This document shows positions 37,890-48,227 of a stretch of DNA of 64,000 nt, piece by piece. The position numbers were made by a program, and so were the translations under genes. The notes beneath the pieces were generated by a model. That model was not told the origin of the DNA. It ran no database searches and saw only the letters and a program-made list of their open reading frames with translations. This DNA comes from Rhizobium sp. AQ_MP (GTDB lineage: Bacteria; Pseudomonadota; Alphaproteobacteria; Rhizobiales; Rhizobiaceae): the NCBI RefSeq assembly GCF_014237835.1, contig NZ_JACJVI010000002.1:186001-250000 (forward strand), given 5' to 3'. The first letter of the stretch is position 1. Every line of letters begins with the position of its first letter.

Positions 37890-39277
37890 GCGGCGGGCCT
37901 CGCTTCAATCAAAGGGAGTTCGAGGAACACGGTGAAGCCGGTCTGGGGCGTGGGCTCGCGGAAGGCCAGTGCGCCGTTCAAGGTGGTCGCCACTTCCGAG
38001 GCGATGGCAAAGCCCAGGCCGGAGCTTCCTTCGCCCGACTTCGAAGAGACGAAGCGGCGCGTCACCTGGGTCCAGTCCTGTGGTGGAATGCCAGGGCCAT
38101 CATCTTCGACTTCGACCAGAACGAAGTTGCCACGCTCGATGACGCGCACCGCAAGGCTGGCGACGACGCCATGACGCAGCGAGTTGTCTATGATGTTGAC
38201 GATCGCTTCCCGCAGACTGAGGGCGTCGCCCATCACGGTCAGCGGTTCCGGCGGAGCCTCGAACGACACGACGATGTCGGGGTCGATGGTAATCGGGACG
38301 GCGGCGCGGAAGGCCTTGCGGGCGACATCGACCACGTCCACCTGCGAAAGCTGTACGGAATCGAAGCGATGGATGACCATGGCGTGGTTCAGAAGCTGCG
38401 TGGTGAAGCGCGCTAGTTCCGAGGCGCGGTCCTTCACCCGATCCAGATGTCGACGGTCGTTTTCCGACAAGGCTTGCTCGTCGATCAGGCTGACCTGAGC
38501 CGAAAGGGCCGTCAGCGGCGTGCGGATCTGATGGGCGCTGTCGGCAATGAAGCGCTGCAGGAGGCGCAGGCGATCATCGAGGCGGCGCATGAAGTGGTTG
38601 ATCGACTCGACGAAGGGCGAGAGTTCCCGGGGCACGTCGACGGCAAGCGGTGTCAGATCCTGACTGTCGCGGCGACGGAGCGTGTCGCCGAGCGCATCCA
38701 GAGGGCGTAGCGAATACCGAACAGCGAGGACCGTACCGCCGAGCGCCAGAACGCTCATCACGCCCACCAGCGCCAGCGCGCGCGTGGTCAATTCCGTCGT
38801 CAGCTCCTGTCTCGCCTCTGTCGTCTGGGCTATGATAACATTCGCCCAGCCGCCGATGGCGGGATCGGCAATGGCACGGCTTGCTGCCACCATGCGCACT
38901 GGCTGCTCCCGGAAGCTTGCCGTCTCAAACAGCGCGTCGCGTGCATTCGCAAGATCGACGGGATACGTCAGGTCCTCGTAGCCTGTCAGCGTTGACCCAT
39001 CGGGTGCAACAACACGGTAGAAGATCTTGTCGCGCGGTGCGAGACCGAGCAGTTCGAACGCGCTCGGCGGCAGGTTGACCTTGATGCGGCCTTCCTCGAC
39101 CACCAGACTGTTGAGGATCTGAATGGCTGCACCCTGCAGCAGGCGGTCATAGGCCTCATCGGCTGCGGCGCGGGCATAGAGCCAGGCTGCCGTCATCAGG
39201 ATCGCAGCTCCGCCTGCCAGAACCACGGCGACGCGGATGACGAGGCGCGCAAAGAGAGACCGTCTAGTCCTCTGCAT
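37886..39277 (-). CDS. TctE-like sensor histidine kinase
   Basis: A 463-residue kinase with a membrane segment at about 12-35, a periplasmic two-component-sensor N-terminal domain to about 165, a second membrane segment (ALALVGVMSVLALGGTVLAV), a HAMP-like stretch, a HisKA box with His249 in ADSAHQIRTPLTAL, and an ATPase domain with NIIDNSLRHG, DDGPGIP and SSGLGFAIA. The type is that of TctE, which pairs with TctD to control tricarboxylate uptake. It overlaps the response regulator gene by 14 bases and the binding-protein gene by four. Confidence 0.88.
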   Translation of the reverse strand: MQRTRRSLFARLVIRVAVVLAGGAAILMTAAWLYARAAADEAYDRLLQGAAIQILNSLVVEEGRIKVNLPPSAFELLGLAPRDKIFYRVVAPDGSTLTGYEDLTYPVDLANARDALFETASFREQPVRMVAASRAIADPAIGGWANVIIAQTTEARQELTTELTTRALALVGVMSVLALGGTVLAVRYSLRPLDALGDTLRRRDSQDLTPLAVDVPRELSPFVESINHFMRRLDDRLRLLQRFIADSAHQIRTPLTALSAQVSLIDEQALSENDRRHLDRVKDRASELARFTTQLLNHAMVIHRFDSVQLSQVDVVDVARKAFRAAVPITIDPDIVVSFEAPPEPLTVMGDALSLREAIVNIIDNSLRHGVVASLAVRVIERGNFVLVEVEDDGPGIPPQDWTQVTRRFVSSKSGEGSSGLGFAIASEVATTLNGALAFREPTPQTGFTVFLELPLIEARPAA

Positions 39278-39941
39278 CGGACACCAACTGATAACCGACG
39301 CCGCGCACGGTCACGATGCGGGCCCTGGCCCCTTCAAGCTTCTTCCGCAGGCGCCCGACATAAAGCTCGATCGCGTTCGGCCCGGCGGGTTCGTCAAAGC
39401 CGAAGAGCTGGTCCAGCAACTGATCCTTGCTGAAGACGCGGCCTGGTCGGCTTGCCAGGATTTCGAGCAAGGTCATCTCTCGGCGCTTCAGCTGAACCTC
39501 GCGGTTGCCAACCTTGACCGAACGCTGGGAGCGGTCGAGAAGCACGTCGCCGCAGGCGATCACATTGGTCGCCTCGCCGCCGGCACGCCTTCTCAACAAC
39601 ACCCGGGCACGGGCCTCAAGTTCCCGGAAATCGAAGGGTTTGACGAGGTAATCATCGGCGCCGAGATCAAGTGCTCCGACGCGATCATCGATCTCCGAGC
39701 GGGCCGTCAGAACAAGAACGGGCACGGCACTGCCCTTGTCTCGCATGCGCTTGAGGATCGAAAAGCCGTCCATGCCGGGCAACATGACGTCGAGGATCAC
39801 GAGATCGTATTCGGTAAAGTCGAGGATATCGGCAGCCGCACGGCCATCGGTTTCCCAATCGACGGTGTGGCCGATGGTTTCAAAGCGGCGAGAGATCGCC
39901 TCTCCGACGTCGAGCGTGTCTTCCACGAGCAAAATGCGCAT
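39264..39941 (-). CDS. TctD-like OmpR-family response regulator
   Basis: A 225-residue regulator with a receiver domain (acidic pair in LLVEDT, phospho-acceptor Asp51 in ILDVMLPGMDG, and the KPF lysine) and a winged-helix DNA-binding domain ending in VTVRGVGYQLVSDAED. It is the first gene of the regulator-kinase-binding-protein operon, convergent with tctCBA. It likely gives a second input on carboxylate transport. The best purine-rich ribosome-like stretch is 18 bases from the ATG, so the start is less certain than the frame. Confidence 0.88.
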   Translation of the reverse strand: MRILLVEDTLDVGEAISRRFETIGHTVDWETDGRAAADILDFTEYDLVILDVMLPGMDGFSILKRMRDKGSAVPVLVLTARSEIDDRVGALDLGADDYLVKPFDFRELEARARVLLRRRAGGEATNVIACGDVLLDRSQRSVKVGNREVQLKRREMTLLEILASRPGRVFSKDQLLDQLFGFDEPAGPNAIELYVGRLRKKLEGARARIVTVRGVGYQLVSDAED

Positions 39942-40050
39942 GAATTGACGCTCGCATTTCTCACCTCCGTGATCAAGACTGGCGGCCCCGCGCTCGCGGA
40001 CGGCCGCTCGTCACTGACGACGGATCGCCGCGATCGGCCGATCCGGCTCT

Positions 40051-40257
40051 TCAGCCGTGGAATTCTGCCGTTTTGGGTTGGGCGGAGACCGCTTCGATCA
40101 GCGACGCCATGATTGCGCTCCGCAGCGCATAGGTGTTGGCGGTCGTTTTCTTGTGATCCAACCGCTGGGCGGCGACAACGAGATTGGCACCATGCTGCAT
40201 AACGATCTGCTGAGCCCGAACCATTGCCCAGGTCTCGATATCGGTCTGTTCATTCAT
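40051..40257 (-). CDS. Small hypothetical protein
   Basis: A 68-residue open frame starting MNEQTDIETWAMVRAQQIVMQ with AGGGA seven bases before the ATG. The sequence is soluble, with an Ala-rich helical middle. I recognise no family. Its coding look is moderate and no conserved neighbour supports it. The flanks (39942-40050 and 40258-40476) show no clear gene; the second is AT-rich and probably holds the promoter of the EAL gene. Confidence 0.5.
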   Translation of the reverse strand: MNEQTDIETWAMVRAQQIVMQHGANLVVAAQRLDHKKTTANTYALRSAIMASLIEAVSAQPKTAEFHG

Positions 40258-40476
40258 GTCCGCATCCCTAGCTAAGTCATTTAGCCTGCGAGGCTTTCTC
40301 GAATCGGCCTCATAATGACAATATTCGATTATCGTGTTTAATTAAATGGTAACCCAAAAAAGATCTGGCATAACTTCGGCGCGTGTGTTGCTTCTTTCGG
40401 AAGTTGTTCTGTAGCGACCTTCAACCTTCCTTAATGTCGTTTTGTTCTAATATAAAAATTGTGCATAGGAGGGGTG

Positions 40477-41223
40477 ATGAGCTGCCAGGCTTGCAAGAAC
40501 GGAATATCGTTTCGCTCCGCGTTTTCCATGGCTTTCCAGCCCATCATGGACGTCCGTGTTGGACAGGTTTTCGCCCATGAGGCACTGGTGCGGGGGCTGG
40601 ACGGAAGCGGTGCAGCCAATGTGCTGTCGCTCGTTGATCACGACAATCGGTACGCCTTCGACCAGCAGTGTCGAGTGCGGGCGATCGAGCTGGCGGCAAG
40701 CCTTTTCCCGCGCAGCGACATGCCGCATCTATCGATCAACTTCATGCCGAACGCCGTTTACGAGCCGCGCGCCTGCATCCGCCAGACCCTGGAAACCGCC
40801 AAGCGAACCGATTTTCCGCTCGACCGGATCATCTTCGAATTCACGGAAGTCGAAAAACTCGATACGGCACACCTGCTGAACATTCTTCGAAGCTATCGCG
40901 AGATCGGCTTCAAGACGGCGATCGACGATTTCGGCGCCGGCTATTCGGGGCTTAACCTCCTGACCAGTTTCCAGCCTGATCTGGTCAAGCTCGACATGGA
41001 CCTGATCCGCGGCATCGATACCGACAGGGTCAAGCAGGTGGTGGTTCGCCGGACGCTCGACATGCTGCGGGACCTCGGTGTCACGGCTGTCTGCGAGGGT
41101 ATCGAGACGGCTGGGGAATTTGCAACCTTGACCGACCTCGGCGTCGATCTCATTCAAGGCTACTACATCGCCCGTCCCACCTTCGAGGGGCTGAGCGACA
41201 TATCTCTCGCGCTCGCGGCCTGA
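40477..41223 (+). CDS. EAL-domain cyclic-di-GMP phosphodiesterase
   Basis: A 248-residue protein consisting almost entirely of an EAL domain: HEALVRG carries the EAL motif, with INFMPNAVY, FEFTEVE, DDFGAGYSGL and CEGIE metal and substrate segments following. The catalytic set looks intact, so it should linearise cyclic-di-GMP. There is no sensor domain, only a short N-terminus with the pair CQAC (C-x2-C), which might bind a metal or react to redox change. ATG at 40477 follows AGGAGG; TTG at 40459 is an upstream alternative. It is a single-gene unit ending at a shared terminator with groL. Confidence 0.9.
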   Translation: MSCQACKNGISFRSAFSMAFQPIMDVRVGQVFAHEALVRGLDGSGAANVLSLVDHDNRYAFDQQCRVRAIELAASLFPRSDMPHLSINFMPNAVYEPRACIRQTLETAKRTDFPLDRIIFEFTEVEKLDTAHLLNILRSYREIGFKTAIDDFGAGYSGLNLLTSFQPDLVKLDMDLIRGIDTDRVKQVVVRRTLDMLRDLGVTAVCEGIETAGEFATLTDLGVDLIQGYYIARPTFEGLSDISLALAA

Positions 41224-41245
41224 CGCTGCGATGCAATCCCATAGA

Positions 41246-41272
41246 AAAGGGCCGCCCTCGAGGCAGCCCTTT
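41246..41272. terminator. Bidirectional terminator between the EAL gene and groL
   Basis: AAAGGGCCGCC and GGCAGCCCTTT form an 11-base stem with one mismatch (a G-T pair in the groL transcript) and loop CTCGA. It lies between two convergent genes and is flanked by short A and T runs on both sides. Confidence 0.8.
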
Positions 41273-41295
41273 CCGTTTCAGGGAATATCCGGACC

Positions 41296-42924
<1,629 letters not shown>

Positions 42925-42959
42925 TCACTCCTTGAAAAGCAAATGATGACCGATGTTTC

Positions 42960-43274
42960 TCAGGCGGCTTTCTTTTCGGCGGCCTGGGCTTCGATGATGC
43001 CCATGACGTCGGCTTCCTTCATGATCAGCAGCTCTTCGCCGTCGATCTTGATCTCGGTGCCGGACCACTTGCCGAAGAGCACGCGGTCGCCGACCTTGAC
43101 ATCGAGCGCGACGATCTGGCCCTGTTCATTGCGGGCGCCAGGACCGACGGCGATGACTTCGCCTTCCTGCGGCTTTTCCTTGGCGGTGTCGGGAATGATG
43201 ATGCCGCCCTTGGTCTTTTCCTCGGACGAAACGCGGCGGACGACGATGCGGTCGTGCAGCGGACGGAACTTCAT
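42960..43274 (-). CDS. groS: Co-chaperonin GroES
   Basis: The 104-residue GroES with the usual start [14 protein letters not shown], the mobile-loop region [21 protein letters not shown] and the [19 protein letters not shown] end. ATG at 43274 follows GGAGGA; the in-frame upstream ATG at 43295 is not needed. It leads the groSL operon, and a CIRCE-like repeat lies 147 bases upstream. Confidence 0.97.
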   Translation of the reverse strand: MKFRPLHDRIVVRRVSSEEKTKGGIIIPDTAKEKPQEGEVIAVGPGARNEQGQIVALDVKVGDRVLFGKWSGTEIKIDGEELLIMKEADVMGIIEAQAAEKKAA

Positions 43275-43420
43275 GTTTTCCTCCTGGACAAACAAAATGG
43301 AACGTCCCCAAAGGCCGGACCGGATAAGGTCCGGACGGGTTGCCGGACCCAGTCACGGCATCCGGCGCGCGAAGATTTGGTTTTTGCGGTTTTGCGTTTC
43401 AAGAGGGGTTTGAGAAAAAA

Positions 43421-43447
43421 TCAGCACTCACGACTGCTTGCTGCTAA
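43421..43447 (-). promoter_or_regulatory. Degenerate CIRCE element upstream of groSL
   Basis: TCAGCACTC, a 9-base spacer and TGCTGCTAA match the HrcA operator TTAGCACTC-N9-GAGTGCTAA at 8 of 9 and 6 of 9 arm positions. A CTTGAAA stretch at 43397-43403 on the groS strand could be part of a heat-shock promoter. HrcA repression is likely but the right arm is weak. Confidence 0.65.
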
Positions 43448-43541
43448 CAATATGATTTTAAATCACAATTTTTGACGCCCTCTTGTCAGATACAAAATTT
43501 TTGTCAAACTTTTTATCGTCCGTGACCAAGAGGGAAACCGC

Positions 43542-43814
43542 ATGAAATCTTCTGCAGACTTCACCCTCCAGATGGAGGGTTATGGCCTCACCACCGCCCA
43601 CATTCTCTACCGCATGCCCGACTTCCGCTCGGTGCTTCAGACCTTCCTCTGGCAGGATTATGATCTGGCCCCGGACTTCCCGCAGATGACGAAGTTCCTG
43701 GAATTCTGGCGAGCCAATCTCGATGGAGACCTGCACTCGGTCCGTTTCAGCCACAAGCGGCTGATCGGGCCGAATGAATGGCGCAAGGTGGACGGCGAGT
43801 TCAACCTGCACTGA
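43542..43814 (+). CDS. usg: Usg family protein
   Basis: A 90-residue small protein matching the rhizobial Usg family (LQMEGYGLTTAHILYRMPDFRSVLQTFLWQDYDLAPDFP, then FLEFWRANLDGDLHSVRFSHKRLIGPNEWRKVDGEFNLH). The function is not known. It is divergent from groSL and lies 88 bases before treY. There is no signal peptide or membrane segment, and it is rich in aromatic residues for its size. Confidence 0.85.
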   Translation: MKSSADFTLQMEGYGLTTAHILYRMPDFRSVLQTFLWQDYDLAPDFPQMTKFLEFWRANLDGDLHSVRFSHKRLIGPNEWRKVDGEFNLH

Positions 43815-43902
43815 GATCCTGCATCCTCCGGGATAGTGGGAACAAGGCCGGCTGGCAGGCGTTGGTCCGGGTCGCACACCGCCACCGCCCAAGGATGCCA
43901 GC

Positions 43903-46560
43903 ATGCCCTTACCCGTTTCCACCTACCGCTTGCAGTTTCGCGGCGGCATGGACTTCGACCGCGCCATCGGGCTGGTGCCCTATCTCAAACGCCTCGGTGT
44001 CTCGCATCTTTACACCTCGCCACTTTTCGCGGCGACCAAGGGATCGACCCATGGTTATGATGTCACCGATGCCAATCTCATCGATCCGGTGCTGGGTGGA
44101 CGGGAGGGGCTCGAGCGGCTGGTCGCTGCTCTGAAAGCCGCAGGCCTTGGACTGATCCTCGACATCGTGCCGAACCACATGGCTGCGAGCCTGGAAAATC
44201 CGTGGTGGCGAAGCGTGATCGAATGGGGCGAGGAAAGCCGCTACAGCCACTATTTCGACATCGACTGGAGCCAGGCGCTGACGCTGCCCTTTCTTGGCAA
44301 ACCCTTCGATCAGGCCGTGGCAGACGGCGAAATCTCGATTGCCTTCGACCCCGCGCACGGGGCGCTGGCACTTGCTTATTTCGAAAGCCTCTATCCGCTC
44401 AACCCTGCCAGCTATTCCGAGGTGTTGAAGGGTTTGCAGAGCCCGATCGCTGCGAGACTTTCCGAAGCCGTGGAACGTTCAGATGCCGCCGATGAGGCAA
44501 GCTTCCATGAGGCCGTGCGCAAGCTGTGCCGCGAAGCGGATTGGGAGGGGCTGATCGAGGAGTTGAACAGCCTGTCTGGACGAACGCAACTGCTGAGTTC
44601 GCTGCACGAGCGGCAGACGTGGCGGCTCATGTCCTGGGCCGAGGCTGCCGAAGGCCTCAGCTATCGCCGCTTCTTCGAGATCGCCGGCCTTGTCGGGCTG
44701 CGTGTCGAAGCTGAGGATGTTTTTGAAGCATCCCACCGGACGGTGCTGGAGCTTGTGCAGACCGGGCAAGTCGACGGCTTGCGTATCGACCATGTCGATG
44801 GCCTCGCCGACCCCGCAGGTTATCTCCGTCAGCTGCGCGATGCTGTTGGCCCCGATATCTCCATCCATGTCGAGAAGATCCTGGCGCCGGGGGAGCATCT
44901 GCCGAAGGATTGGCCGGTGGAAGGCACAACAGGTTATGAGTTCATCGCGGCAAAGGTGCCGGTTCTGCTCGACCAGGCCGGGTTTCTTGCCATGCGCCAG
45001 GCTTATCATGATGTGGCCGGACCACAGGCGACTATTCCGGACAAGATGCGCGAGGCAAAGCTGCGGATGATCCGGGTCAATTTTGCCGGTGAGGTGAAGG
45101 CGCTGACAAGCCTCGGTGCGGAACTGCTCGCGCTCGAGCAGGACACGATGACGAGGGCGCTGGAAGAGCTTCTTCTCGCCTTCCCACGTTATCGGACCTA
45201 CGGCGCGCAGGGAAAAATGAGTGTCGAGGATCGGCAGCTCCTTGATGAAGTGCTCGAAAACGCCAAGTCCCGATTGGACGAAACGGCCGCCGATGCCGCC
45301 TGGTCCATCACGGATCTCTTAAAAGGTGACGGGCGGCTTTGGGGCGATGGTGCGGTTGCTGATATCTTCCGCCGCCGCTTCCAGCAGTTGACCGGGCCGT
45401 TGATGGCCAAATCGCTGGAGGATACACTGTTCTTCCGCCATACCGAGTTTCTGGCCATGAACGAGGTCGGGGGGGAGTTGGAGCCTGAGGCGGGCGGCCT
45501 CGATCGATTCCATGCCGAAATGCAAACGCGTGCCCAGATCCAGCCATCCGGGCTATCCGCCTCGTCCACCCATGACACCAAACGGGGGGAGGATGCGCGG
45601 GCCCGTCTCTTTGCCCTGGCCGAGGATGCGCCGCGTTTCGCAAGGCTCATCGAGGGCTGGCGTCAGGCGCATGCGGGTGCTGTCGTCGAAATCGAAGGCC
45701 GGTTTGCGCCCGAACCGGAGGTCGAATGGATGATCTTTCAGGCGCTGATCGGCCATTGGCCTGTCGATCTTGCGGCTGATGACCGGGAGGGCATCGCCGA
45801 TTTCGCCGAGCGTGTCTGCGCCTTCGTGGAAAAGTCCCTGCGCGAGGCCAAGCTCCGCACGGACTGGAATGACGTCAACGCTGCCTATGAAACGGCCGCC
45901 ACGGATTATGTCCGCAAGCTTCTGCTCGACGACCACGATTTCGTCGCTGAATTCGTTCAGGAGATCCAACCCTTGATCTGGGCAGGGTTGATCAATGGCT
46001 TGACCCAGAGCGTCATCAAAATTTCCGCTCCCGGCGTTCCCGATGTCTACCAGGGAAGTGAGGCTATCGATCTCAGCTTCGTCGATCCAGACAACCGACG
46101 TTCGCCGCCGTTCGAAGCCCTTTCCGCCTTTGACCCACATGCACCGCTCTCATTTGCCGACGAGCGTGCTCTGGCGGAGGGCTGGCTGAAACAGGCGGTG
46201 ATCGCCCGCGGGCTTGCGCTGCGCCAGCGTCATCCAGATCTTTTCCTTCACGGAGATTACACGCCGTTGACGATCAGCGGACCCCGGCAGCCACAGGCGG
46301 TGGCGTTTGCGCGGGAGAAAGACGGTGCTGCTGCCATCACCATTGCCTGCCGCCTGCCGACCGCCATGATGCGGGCAGGCGAAGGGCTGACATCCGCGCA
46401 ATTCTGGGGGAATACCGCAGTCGATCTGCCTCCGGCGCTTTCGTCTCAGCGCTGGACCGATGCCCTGAGCGGGCAGCGGTTCGCGAACGGTGACCGGCTT
46501 CTGTTGCGCAATCTTCTGGATGGGCAGACCGTGGCCTTGCTCGTTTCAGACGCGCCCTGA
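43903..46560 (+). CDS. treY: Malto-oligosyltrehalose synthase
   Basis: An 885-residue GH13 enzyme that converts the reducing end of malto-oligosaccharides to a trehalosyl unit, the first step of the TreYZ trehalose pathway. Conserved segments are the N-terminal STYRLQF, YTSPLFAATKGSTHGYDVTD, DIVPNHMA, GLRIDHVDGLADP with the catalytic aspartate, and the TreY-specific insert domain. It is full length. ATG at 43903 follows AAGGA. Its usual partner treZ is not adjacent, so it must be elsewhere. The trehalose-uptake operon begins 3 kb downstream. Confidence 0.94.
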   Translation: MPLPVSTYRLQFRGGMDFDRAIGLVPYLKRLGVSHLYTSPLFAATKGSTHGYDVTDANLIDPVLGGREGLERLVAALKAAGLGLILDIVPNHMAASLENPWWRSVIEWGEESRYSHYFDIDWSQALTLPFLGKPFDQAVADGEISIAFDPAHGALALAYFESLYPLNPASYSEVLKGLQSPIAARLSEAVERSDAADEASFHEAVRKLCREADWEGLIEELNSLSGRTQLLSSLHERQTWRLMSWAEAAEGLSYRRFFEIAGLVGLRVEAEDVFEASHRTVLELVQTGQVDGLRIDHVDGLADPAGYLRQLRDAVGPDISIHVEKILAPGEHLPKDWPVEGTTGYEFIAAKVPVLLDQAGFLAMRQAYHDVAGPQATIPDKMREAKLRMIRVNFAGEVKALTSLGAELLALEQDTMTRALEELLLAFPRYRTYGAQGKMSVEDRQLLDEVLENAKSRLDETAADAAWSITDLLKGDGRLWGDGAVADIFRRRFQQLTGPLMAKSLEDTLFFRHTEFLAMNEVGGELEPEAGGLDRFHAEMQTRAQIQPSGLSASSTHDTKRGEDARARLFALAEDAPRFARLIEGWRQAHAGAVVEIEGRFAPEPEVEWMIFQALIGHWPVDLAADDREGIADFAERVCAFVEKSLREAKLRTDWNDVNAAYETAATDYVRKLLLDDHDFVAEFVQEIQPLIWAGLINGLTQSVIKISAPGVPDVYQGSEAIDLSFVDPDNRRSPPFEALSAFDPHAPLSFADERALAEGWLKQAVIARGLALRQRHPDLFLHGDYTPLTISGPRQPQAVAFAREKDGAAAITIACRLPTAMMRAGEGLTSAQFWGNTAVDLPPALSSQRWTDALSGQRFANGDRLLLRNLLDGQTVALLVSDAP

Positions 46561-46997
46561 GGGAGCGCCTGCGACGAAAGCGCCTGAAATGGCACCGAAC
46601 CAGCCCAAGGTTTCGGCCTTGTCCCATCCTCAACTCATTGTGGAAGTGCTGCCGCGATCAGCGCTTGGACCCCGTTTGTCCGCGTTCCTGCCGGTAGCAC
46701 TAGGGATGCCGGTTCAGGCGAGAGAGCCAGCATTCGGCTGGGCCACGTGGCCCGTCGTCATCTACTGCCGGCGGTGACGATCACGTCAGGTACCGCTGGC
46801 GCGATCCGATTTGGACGGTGGAATGAGGTGGATTGTGAGCCTCGGTTCCATGCCTGCGTCAACTATCACGAGAGATTGAGGCAGGGCTTACCGATCCCGA
46901 GGCGCGCTCCGTGCGACAACCTCACAAACAGGCGCCGCGCCTCGACATGGGCTTCATGCAACAGTTCAGGTACCAGGCGCGGCTTTCCGGGCCTCTC
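46561..46997. other. 437-base stretch with no recognisable gene
   Basis: Between treY and the DUF982 gene I find no open frame with a ribosome site and coding character. Short frames here (for example from ATG 46589) have no family signature. I see no terminator with a U-tract, no insertion-sequence end and no tRNA. It could be decayed coding sequence or a small-RNA locus, but nothing positive supports either. Confidence 0.5.
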
Positions 46998-47300
46998 TCA
47001 AGCCGCTGCGTTCTTGGTTCGCGGCAGAAAGCTCACGAGGCCGTGCGGATCCAGGCATTGTGCCATGCCCGCCTCGTCAGCTGCTGCAATGAATGCGGTC
47101 CGGGCCAGTTCTGCGGCGCGCGAGCCGCGCAGGGCGTTGCGGCAGAGACGCAGGGCGCGTTCATAGGCGGGGCCACGCCGGGTCGGCCATTCCGCATCGA
47201 GGAAATCGAGTGCATCATAGGCGTTCAGAAAACGCCGTGTAAGCCCACAGGGTAGCTCCAGCTCGACCGGAACGGTCCAGGTGAAATCAGCTTCAGTCAT
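46998..47300 (-). CDS. DUF982 family protein
   Basis: A 100-residue protein matching the DUF982 pattern common in Rhizobiales: FTWTVPVELELPCGLTRRFLNAYDALDFLDAEWP, then PAYERALRLCRNALRGSRAAELARTAFIAAADEAGM. ATG at 47300 follows GGAGGAAGG; the open frame extends upstream to 47363 but without a site. The function is unknown. It stands alone, 72 bases downstream of the PfkB gene on the same strand, and may be read as the end of that operon. Confidence 0.8.
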   Translation of the reverse strand: MTEADFTWTVPVELELPCGLTRRFLNAYDALDFLDAEWPTRRGPAYERALRLCRNALRGSRAAELARTAFIAAADEAGMAQCLDPHGLVSFLPRTKNAAA

Positions 47301-47372
47301 GCCTTCCTCCGTTTGGCCCGACCAACTCGGAGGAGGGGCGACGGGTTCCAGTCCGCCGATCAAATAAAACTG

Positions 47373-48227
47373 TTATGATGTTGATTTTTCTGTTGCAGAA
47401 TGGGATTGCGCCTCGCGACGCTCAAGCCAGGCCGTGGTTTCGTCGCCGGCAAGCCGGCTTGCTTCCACCACGTCGTTTCCACCCAGCAGGGCGTGCAGCA
47501 GACTGCCGCTGAAGGTGTCGCCCGCTCCGATCGTGTCGCGCAGCGAAACCGTTCGCGTCAGGGAAACCGTCGTCTCCTCGCGGCCATCATAGACCGAGAT
47601 GGCGCCCGGACCGTCCGTCATCACCAGATGGGTCAGGCGGTCTGTCGCCAGTCTCCGGGCCATGGTCCAGATATCGGCAATCGGACGGCCGGCCAGATCG
47701 GCCTTCGAACCGACCATAATGTCGGCGGGGCGCATTTCCCCCTCCCGCAGCGGAAGCTGCGAGACGACAAGGGGCGCTTGCCTCAGGGAGGCCAGTATCG
47801 TGGGTGGCAGCTTTGGTGCATTCACGTAGAAGGCCTCTGCCTCAATCGCGCGATCAAGCAGGAAGGTTCGGGAGAGGCGCCGTTCGCTGGACAAAATGGT
47901 TCGCTCACCGGTCGGGTCGAGCAGAATGTCGGCGAAATCCGTTTCGCCCTCGCGCAGCGTGATGAGTGTTGTATCGAAGCCCGCATCCTGAAGTTCGGCG
48001 AGCGCGCTCTGGCCGTGGGTGTCGCGCATCAGATTCGAGAGGAGTGCCACACCGTGCCCGAGATCGAGTAGGCGTCGTGCGGTGAAATAGCCGCCGCCGC
48101 CGAGACGGGTTTCCCGCGAGGACCACGCGATTCTGCCACCGGCGCGCAACGGCTCGGTCAGACGCCAGATCCGGTCATGGTTAATATGACCGATCACAAC
48201 CACCCGTTTGCGGTGAGCGCCGGTCAA
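47373..48227 (-). CDS. PfkB family carbohydrate kinase
   Basis: A 284-residue ribokinase-type kinase. The C-terminal signature DTIGAGDTFSGSLLHALLGG holds the catalytic aspartate and the anion hole, and the N-terminal sugar-binding loop TRLGGGGYFTARRLLDLG is present. Its start overlaps the thuR stop by four bases, so the kinase is co-translated with the regulator. The substrate is unknown; a hexose or 3-keto-sugar product of trehalose breakdown would fit the locus, but that is inference. Confidence 0.85.
   Translation of the reverse strand: MTGAHRKRVVVIGHINHDRIWRLTEPLRAGGRIAWSSRETRLGGGGYFTARRLLDLGHGVALLSNLMRDTHGQSALAELQDAGFDTTLITLREGETDFADILLDPTGERTILSSERRLSRTFLLDRAIEAEAFYVNAPKLPPTILASLRQAPLVVSQLPLREGEMRPADIMVGSKADLAGRPIADIWTMARRLATDRLTHLVMTDGPGAISVYDGREETTVSLTRTVSLRDTIGAGDTFSGSLLHALLGGNDVVEASRLAGDETTAWLERREAQSHSATEKSTS

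Noticed and set aside
43375..43403. RpoH-type promoter for groSL (CTTGAAA with a CCAAATC stretch)
   Set aside because: The -35 half is plausible but the -10 half does not match well, and the spacing is off by one or two bases, so it is mentioned only as a note.
46747..47166. 139-codon plus-strand open frame overlapping the DUF982 gene
   Set aside because: It has no ribosome site, is very Arg/Ser-rich, and overlaps a recognisable DUF982 gene in antisense.
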